Position numbers and translations under genes: made by a program. The notes beneath the pieces are model-generated. The model was not told where the DNA came from. It saw nothing but the letters and a program-made list of their open reading frames with translations, and ran no database searches. A stretch of 15,095 nt of DNA from Cyclostephanos tholiformis (taxonomy: Eukaryota > Bacillariophyta > Thalassiosirophyceae > Thalassiosirales > Thalassiosiraceae), in the NCBI GenBank assembly GCA_036939975.1, contig JALLPB010000514.1:1-15095 (forward strand). Direction: 5' to 3'. Positions 8,184-15,095 of the stretch are shown one piece after another (the stretch's first letter is position 1; every line of letters begins with the position of its first letter).

Positions 8184-11100
8184 ATGACGGCTCCCGTGCA
8201 CGATGAATTCGACGATTTATTCGTCAATGATGGGCATGGCGCGGTGGGAAATAATGACGGCGGACGCGAGGTAGAGGACGAAGGTGCGAAGGGGAAGACT
8301 TGCGAACGAGACGACGTCATAGGCATAGATTCGTCTCCATCTTCCTATGTTGTTGATCGCAATGACGACGTCATCGATTTGTCTTCTTCGTCGTCCTCCT
8401 CCTTTACATCGATATCGAGCAGCGATGATGAGGTTGCGTCTGTCACAGACGAGAACAGGAATCAAGTCGGTTCGATGCCAGCGGTGGGGCGAAGATACGA
8501 CAACGACAAGTCCAAGACGTCTCACGACAAGGGTGCCGACATGCCGAATGGAGTTATCTACGAATTGGACGACTTGAACGACACGGACGATGAAGTCGCG
8601 ATGACGGTGACGGGCGGTGGAATGGCGAAGATAACCCAATCGCGAACGACGACATGCCGGGGGGATCGCGACGATGAGAATGCGCTTGTCAGAGATCGCC
8701 GGACGGCGAACGATCGTCGATTCGACGCCCTTGACGACGATGCCCTGGCGGAGCTGGAGGAGGATGATTCCGTCGCTATAGACATGAGCTCCAAGGCTAT
8801 TCCGGGAAAGGAGAATCCCGTTCGATCAAAAATGCTGCAAGACTTTACCATCAGTTACAATTGCGAGGTGAAGAAATGTCCGGTGGGAGAGGAGTTGTTC
8901 GAATCGAGTGACGACGAGGCCGACAGAATTAACAAGGAGAATTCATCCCCAAACAAATCGAAACCCATGAAGTTGGGATACTTCGAGAACCGCCGTCACG
9001 AAGATGTCATGCTGGACCTATCCGATGGTGTAACCACTTCGTCGAAGAGGTCGACATCGTCTTCTCTTGACACTCCACGCGAGAATTCGAGTTGTTCTTC
9101 TAGCACACCTTCTGTATTGGTGACTGCGAATGACTCTCTCAAGGGAGAAGACGCTGTTAAAGCTGGTATAGTTGCTAGTATTACTACGCCCGAGACTTCT
9201 GTGAATCCGCACCAGAGGAAGAGCCAAGATAATCAACCGAAGCAGGGCGCGTCTAGGAATTATCAGGAAAACAGCAGCCATGTTGATCAAAGCGTTCTTT
9301 CCACAATATCAAACCTGAGCAGCGCTGGTCCAGTTATTAAGAAGACTGCTCATGACGCGACGACGGGCGTGATCTTGCTGCCAGATATAGGTCTGAGTCC
9401 ACTCGCTCAATTGAGTGAACTGCAACAACTCGGCATCGATCATTCTCAATATAAGCCACCATCGCACACTCTTAGTCCTGATCCCATTGTTCACAAACTC
9501 GACTTAAAAAGTCGTCCAGCACACACTCGACGCAACACGGCCGTAGATCAGGTCTTCTCGGGTCACATCAAAAATCTGTGGAAGTCCAAATTCGCATCGT
9601 TCAACCACGTGCAGTCGGAAATGGCGCACGTCCTTGCCAACAGCGATGACAACGTCATTGTCAGCGCTCCCACCGGCGCCGGGAAGACAGTGCTGTTCGA
9701 GATGGCCATTGCAAGACTGATTTCAGGGAACATACCTGGGTGGCACGTCCGCCAAGATAAGCTCAACGAAATGGTTGCGTCAGTCTTGAAGGTCCGGAAG
9801 GTAGTTTACATTGCCCCTAACAAGGCACTCTGCGAGGAACGGCAGTCCGACTGGTCAAAACGACTTGCCGATATCGACCCCAGAATTATTTGCACAACCA
9901 TCACGGGAGATGCAAACGCCTCCTCGTGCTACGCAGAAATTGCATCGGCGCATTTAATAATGACGACTCCAGAGAAATGGGACTCGATTACCCGAAGATG
10001 GAACGACCAATTTGTGCTGCTATCGAGCATCAAGCTCGTGTTGATCGACGAGATACACTTGATCGGCGAGAAAGAGCGGGGTGCATGCTTGGAAAGTGTG
10101 ATTTGTCGTATGAAGACAATACAGAGAGCGACATGTGCCAGAAAACTGACGACTTCCGAGATTGCATCTTCAAGGTGAGGGATCTTATTTGAATCCGCTG
10201 CGTGCGCCAAAGGCAGTCATCGCTCTAATTTCCCCCCCTCTTTCTTGCCATCCCGAATGCTAGCTACAAATTCACAAATCCCGAAGCTTTGATGTCAAAA
10301 ATGAGAATTGGTATAGTCATTATTGATGTTTACTTTTTGTCATACGTTGTCCGTGTGCAACTCATCATCTGCAAACAAACACTATTTTCTAGTTGCCGTC
10401 TCGGCCACATTGCCAAACCTTGGTCACATTGCTTCCTTTGTGGAATCAGGAGAAGCATATATTTTCGATCAGTCATACCGTCCCGTCCCATTGAATGTGT
10501 ACGTTCAAGCTTGCGGTCATATCGGTAACAACAGATACTTGTTCGACAAGTCACTCAAGCAGCACGTTCCAAGCATCTTGAGACGTTTTTCATCAGGTCG
10601 TCCGTCGATGGTGTTTTGCCATTCCAAGAAGGAGACGGAGGAGCTAGCCGATGAGCTGACAAAGTCATACGCCGATCCATCAGACTTGAATAAGTCGGCA
10701 TTGGTCAACTATTGGAATAAGGCAGAAAATGTTTCATTAAAAAAGTGTATTATCAGAGGAATTGCGTTCCATCATGCCGGTCTCGACCCATCTGATCGTA
10801 GATTGGTCGAAGAGGCCTTTGGCAGTGGCGTCATATCTTGCCTTGCCGCGACTTCAACATTAAGCATGGGTGTTAACTTGCCAAGTCACCTTGTCGGTAC
10901 GAAGTCCTGTTTGCGGCAGCCATCTCTTAATAATACAATCAGATCCAAGTCCCTCACTCTCCCTGTCTTCCTCTTTTTTCTGTGTTTTTTTCGTTCCAGT
11001 TATCAAGGGCACTTCAGCCTATCGCGGAGCATGCGATGGTCACCAAGATATTGATACAGGCACATTACTGCAGATGATGGGGCGAGCTGGAAGACCTGGA

Positions 11101-14100
11101 TTCGACACAAGTGGCACAGCCGTCATCATGACGGACTCACTATCAAAGACCCGATATGAGAATTTGTCCCAGGGGTACGTGATGAAGAAGAGTTGTTTTA
11201 TTCTTGTTAACGTCCACGCTTGCCGTTCTAACTTTTCTCCACTCAATCCAACATGCAGGTTAAAAGTCATTGAAAGTCATCTGATGGACAATAACAAACT
11301 TACAGAAGTACTCAACATTGAAATCTCCCAGGGTGTCATCGTGAGCGCAGAAGAAGCTGTTGACTGGGTGAAGGGAACATTTCTCTATCGACGAATACTG
11401 AGCAATCCTCTTTTGTATGGCTTCTACGGGAAAGGAGACGACGCCTTACATTCTTTCATACATGAGATGTGCGCAACTTCCATCGATAATCTACGAAAAA
11501 TTCGCGCCATATCTGTTGATGAACATGGTAAATTCTCCCCTGATGCTGGTTGTTACGTCATGAGCAGAAATTTCATAGATTTTGAAGCTATGAAAGCCAT
11601 CGTAAAATTACCCCACGATTCCGGTCCCGTCCAGCTACTTCACATGATGTCAAATTGCGCAAAAATCCAAACTCCACTTCGACGAAATGAAAAGAAGGCC
11701 CTGAATGAGGCATATAAGGCAATTAAGTACAAGCTAGATGGGCCTCAGAGTAAGGTTCGAATCCAAACCGATGCCGAGAAGTGTTTTGTAATGCTCCAAG
11801 CAGCTATTGGTCAGTACTTTTTCGACGAGCTTGCTCTCCGTCATCAAATGAGCTACATGATCGATGGTGCATCTCAAGTCCTTTCGGCTATTGAACAATA
11901 TGCCAAGGAGGGTAGTCGAAATGGCCAAGTGGCAATTCAAGCCATGTTATTACGAAGGTCTCTCTATTCTAGTCTATGGGGAGAGCACGATGGCGTCTTG
12001 AACCAGATAGGTGGAGTCACTCAGGAAATGACTGCAAAGCTGAAAAGAAGCGGCATATCTTCCTTCACCGATGCCATGAGCAGATCTAATGAAGATATAG
12101 TGAAAGCCATCAATGTTACAGATGCGTTTGCAGATTCTCTTCGAGTTGCGGCATCAACTCTTCTTCATCATACGCTGAAGCTTACTGCTGCTTTCAATGA
12201 AAAAGATAACGATGGGGGATGCGAGCTCAATGTCACACTAAAGAGAAGAGTAGCAGGATCGATCGAAGAAATTCACAGCAAGGTCGTTTCTTACAGTCTC
12301 GTCATATTTACAGATAGAGCTGGCGGCTTGCTCCATTATTCTGACGAGATATCGAGTCCGGCTACCCTTCGATTGCGGCTACCACAGAAAGAGACATTCG
12401 GTCGAATTTAGTGAGTCCAACGCGTCTGAGCATTATAATGCTACCCAGCCATGTATTGATATTTTTTCTGTTTTCTTGATCTCTAGTATCCGTCTTGTGA
12501 GCAACCTTGTTGGATTGGATGAACAAGTAAGTGTTGAAGGTTTAGGCAAAGTTCAGAAATCATCTTTTTCTCTTTCCCCGAATGTTGCAAAAGGAATGAA
12601 GAATCAAAGTCATTCGTCCCTGCTGCAAGCAAGGTCCGAAAAAAAGAGGCCATTGGACATACATCGCAATTCAATCTCGAACATTAGTGACAACCGGCTC
12701 CACAAACGAGGCAAAGAAAATAAAGAACGAGACGACGACTGCATTATCATCGATCCAGAAGCCGTGGATTATGACGAGCCCAAATCTTCTAAGGTTGCCG
12801 GGGAAAGGTCACGCAGTAAGAAGGTAGTCACACCCTCCCCTCATCCTCATATCAAGAATCAATATACGAAACAATCTATCCCTGCATCTGATACCACAAC
12901 TTCATTGATGTCAGAGAGCTACAAGACTGCCAACACTCAGCCCCAAATTATTCCTGGGCATTCGGGGCGTCGATCAAACACTGCGAGCTGGCAGAATATC
13001 AGTAGCACCAGGAATGACGCTCGAAATGACAGATCGAAATGGTTTCAGGTCAAGGCGCAGCAAAAGACAGCTCAGCAGACAGCCTTCAGTGAGTGATTCT
13101 ACGATGCATGACATAACTTGTGATTTGAATCAACCATAGCACTCACATATCTACAAACACGAACACATCAGATTCTCCGAAAGAAAACCCATTTGCAACA
13201 TATAGCTTTGATCCTAACAATATCGAGAACAGCCTTGTTTCGAATGCCGACAAAGGCAAGCACCAAATTCAACAGCAATTTATCATCCCAAGCAACGTGC
13301 CTATGGCAGACCATTCGACCGAAAAGCCTCGATTCCAAGCTTTTCACACTCCAGCTAATGCAAAGCATAGGTCAGCTACTTCAAGACGGATTTCAAGCGT
13401 TGGTCTTCTCCAGCAAAAAGCTACTGAACTCCAGCAGTTTTACTCAACTCAGAGGCAAAAGCAGAATAATGCGTTGGACGCCGCGGTCCACAATCACATC
13501 AACGATAGACGCATGAATCAGTACGTCAGACGAAATCTTGACTCTGATCACTTCCTTAACCCAGGCACGTCATCACAACGGTCTTCCTATCATCAACACA
13601 TTGGCACATCTGCTCGAAGTGTGATGCAACAATCCGTTGGTATGATGGCACCAGAGTCATCACGGATGCTCCCACCTCCCATCGTTATGGGACACAACTT
13701 TACAGTTCCAATTGATTCAGTGCGAGAGCCCCATTGTCACCACCACAGAGGAGCACCTACTGGAAGCTTGATGCAACAGTCGTTTGGCGTGGGCATGGCA
13801 CAGTCTTCTCATACGCCGTCTCCTTTTATGGGACACAGCAATATTAGTACGATTGCTCGTGGTGACAACTACACAGGAGGGGTCCTCTCTATTGCAACGA
13901 GGCCAGTTTCATCAGCAGGTCAATCTATTGCTTCAAGATTGCGTGAAAATAGCGTCGGAAGGACCAACTTTCAAGAATGTGCGCATCCAAAGTACAATTG
14001 TCCCATCCAGAGGGGTCACGATCAATTGCAACTTGACCATCAGCTGCATATGCCAAACTTTAAAGAAGGCGTCCCTGCTTTCCAAGAGGACATGGCATAT

Positions 14101-14730
14101 CGTCATTTTGGAGATACGTTTTACAACCATACATGTCTTGGATTGGACGCAACGAGCACAGTTTACGAGCTGCCCCCAGGAAACATAAGCGGTGGCATAA
14201 GTACTCAAGATCATTTTTTTGACGGTTGTACCAAATGCACAAATTTAGATATCTTTCATGGAGGCTCATTTGGAAATACGAGTGGGGTTGACTATCAACA
14301 TTCTGCTCCCCAGCAGCAAATAGCCGGGCATGCCACTTTACATCACCCGTGCCATTATTTAGAACCTCGGGACCAAACAGCGTTACCTTCCGATCCACAT
14401 AAATATAACATGCAGCAGCCCACATTGAGAGATAAGAGTGGTGATACAACCCAGTTTGGTGGCGGGCATGCAACTTTGCACAATCACTATCAACATTCTG
14501 TGCACCAGCAAACAGCCAGGCATGCCACTATACATCACCCGTACCACCATTTCGAGTCTCGGGACCAAACGCAGTTTCCCTCGAATGCATATACAAATGA
14601 CCTACAGCAGTCCCAGAATTTCCATTGCATTGATAATCCACCGATGCAGGAAGTTGTTGTTCAAAATAACTCTGTACGGAGTGGATTGGGTGGCGATGAC
14701 ACCTCTCAGTTTGAGGATGCATTTTTGTAA
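8184..14730 (+). CDS. HFM1: MER3/HFM1-family meiotic ATP-dependent DNA helicase (7 exons)
   Basis: Predicted join 8184..10174, 10264..10310, 10393..10896, 11000..11174, 11259..12410, 12487..13088, 13172..14730: 6030 nt, 2009 residues, every junction GT-AG and in phase. MER3/HFM1 is a nuclear Ski2-like superfamily-2 3'-5' helicase that acts in the ZMM pathway to stabilise recombination intermediates and promote crossovers. Seen: motif I SAPTGAGKT (494-502), Ia YIAPNKAL (542), Ib TTPEKWD, II DEIH (622-625), III VAVSATLPN (680-688), IV VFCHS (near 753), V ATSTLSMGVNLP (832-843), VI QMMGRAGRPGF (872-882). A winged helix (about 907-960, ILSNPLLYGF) and a Sec63 domain (about 1015-1290) follow, with the family's LWE-like block LWGEHDGVLNQIGGVT. 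Human HFM1 is about 1435 residues. This one has an acidic, Ser-rich N-terminal extension of some 450 residues and a Gln/His-rich tail of some 700. The helicase motifs look intact. The family call is secure; the tail roles are unknown. Confidence 0.93.
11175..11258 (+). other. HFM1 intron 4: 84 bp, stop-free and frame-preserving
   Basis: The donor GTACGT follows CAGGG and the acceptor is ATGCAG. The intron length is a multiple of three and the reading frame crosses it without a stop, so retention would add 28 residues between the motif VI/GRAGRPG segment and the winged helix (before LKVIESHL). Family alignment shows LSQG joining LKVIESH directly, which marks it as an intron. Whether retained transcripts occur cannot be told from sequence. 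Confidence 0.8.
13586..13841 (+). repeat. Tandem 49-codon repeat in the HFM1 C-terminal tail
   Basis: Two units with period 147 bp (ATGCAACA at 13624 and 13771). The shared protein pattern is a His-containing start, then SxMQQSxG, MAxxSS, a Pro-rich patch and MGH. It covers residues of about 1629-1717. The substitutions preserve frame, so it expanded as coding sequence. No known domain was recognised. Confidence 0.75.
14290..14635 (+). repeat. Tandem 65-codon His/Gln-rich repeat near the HFM1 C terminus
   Basis: Two units with period 195 bp. ACTATCAACATTCTG is identical at 14291-14305 and 14486-14500. The protein pattern is YQHS, QQ, A.HAT.HHP, ExRDQT, PS, then QQ (units starting at residues of about 1864 and 1929). 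A third partial GGHATLH lies between them at about 14460-14480. The repeats give the tail dense histidine clusters. Confidence 0.8.
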
Positions 14731-15095
14731 CCACAGTCCTGCTCATCATTCGATTTTCAATGACCGATGACCACTCTTGAAGTTGCCGGACAAATTATGG
14801 CTAAGAATTGTTTTCCCTGCATTTACCGACCCTGAATCAGGAAAGACAGTTATGCATGCATAGGGCTAGGCGGATGTACCAGTGATAGAGTGGCGGCGCA
14901 AACAACCATATCATCAACACAAATGTCCAAACATTTTTATACCGATTTTTTGTTGGCTGTTTCTACCATCCTCTAGACGATATAGATAAGTACTACAGAG
15001 AAAAAATCGCGTTTTACTTCGCATGGTTTGAGCACTGCAGCTTTCATCTTATTTTCTTGTCAGTTGCAGGTTTGATACTCTTCATATTCCAGCTG
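14731..15095. other. Region downstream of HFM1; no assignable gene
   Basis: 365 bases following the HFM1 stop. It contains a perfect 12-bp palindrome TATGCATGCATA at 14851-14862. At the right edge, minus-strand codons from 15095 to a TGA at 15060 (QLEYEEYQTCN) could be the end of a gene outside the window. A plus-strand pyrimidine tract ending TTCTTGTCAG (about 15062) could equally be a splice acceptor. Neither is supported enough to call. Confidence 0.4.

Noticed and set aside
10175..13171. HFM1 reading as several broken fragments (pseudogene)
   Set aside because: All six interruptions resolve as GT-AG introns of 76-103 bp with consistent phase, and every helicase motif is intact.
14851..14862. 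Perfect palindrome TATGCATGCATA
   Set aside because: Too short to interpret. It could be a protein-binding site but has no supporting context.

Overview
This is a gene-dense, protist-type nuclear window. Introns are short (76-169 bp) and GT-AG, genes sit close together, and there are no tRNA, rRNA, CRISPR or prokaryotic operon features. A meiotic MER3-type helicase lies near an axonemal dynein assembly factor, so the organism is sexual and makes motile flagella. Intron style, acidic and low-complexity protein insertions and composition fit a stramenopile, and a centric diatom with flagellated sperm is a good candidate. That placement is inference; no taxon-specific marker was seen.

Layout: (1) 95-3760, + strand, three exons. 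This encodes a 1119-residue DENN-domain protein whose C-terminal third reads as an ENTH/ANTH-type phosphoinositide and endocytic domain. The DENN-ENTH combination is the most unusual architecture in the window. Exon 1 is GC-rich with many G-runs and triplet repeats. (2) 3761-4301 holds an in-frame open continuation beyond the DENN stop codon, then a diverged tandem duplication of about 180 bp. (3) 4408-4835, + strand, is a small two-exon gene with a coiled-coil end. Its two exons do not agree in frame, and its last codon overlaps the stop of the next gene. (4) 6484-4832, - strand, is an intronless DNAAF4 (DYX1C1) with a CS domain, a coiled coil and an unusually long TPR array. (5) 7568-6883, - strand, is a small F-box protein, probably in two exons. 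(6) 8184-14730, + strand, is a seven-exon HFM1/MER3 meiotic DNA helicase of 2009 residues. It has long disordered flanks, a His/Gln-rich repeat tail and candidate SUMO-interacting motifs. (7) 14731-15095 has no assignable gene.

Of the five genes, HFM1 (crossover formation in meiosis) and DNAAF4 (building dynein arms) would both be needed in gamete formation of an organism whose only flagellated stage is the male gamete. The DENN-ENTH protein points to Rab regulation at membrane or coat sites. No operon-like coupling is implied. All exon joins were worked out by hand from splice motifs, reading phase and family alignment. For the DENN and HFM1 genes the joined lengths are exact multiples of three (3360 and 6030 nt).
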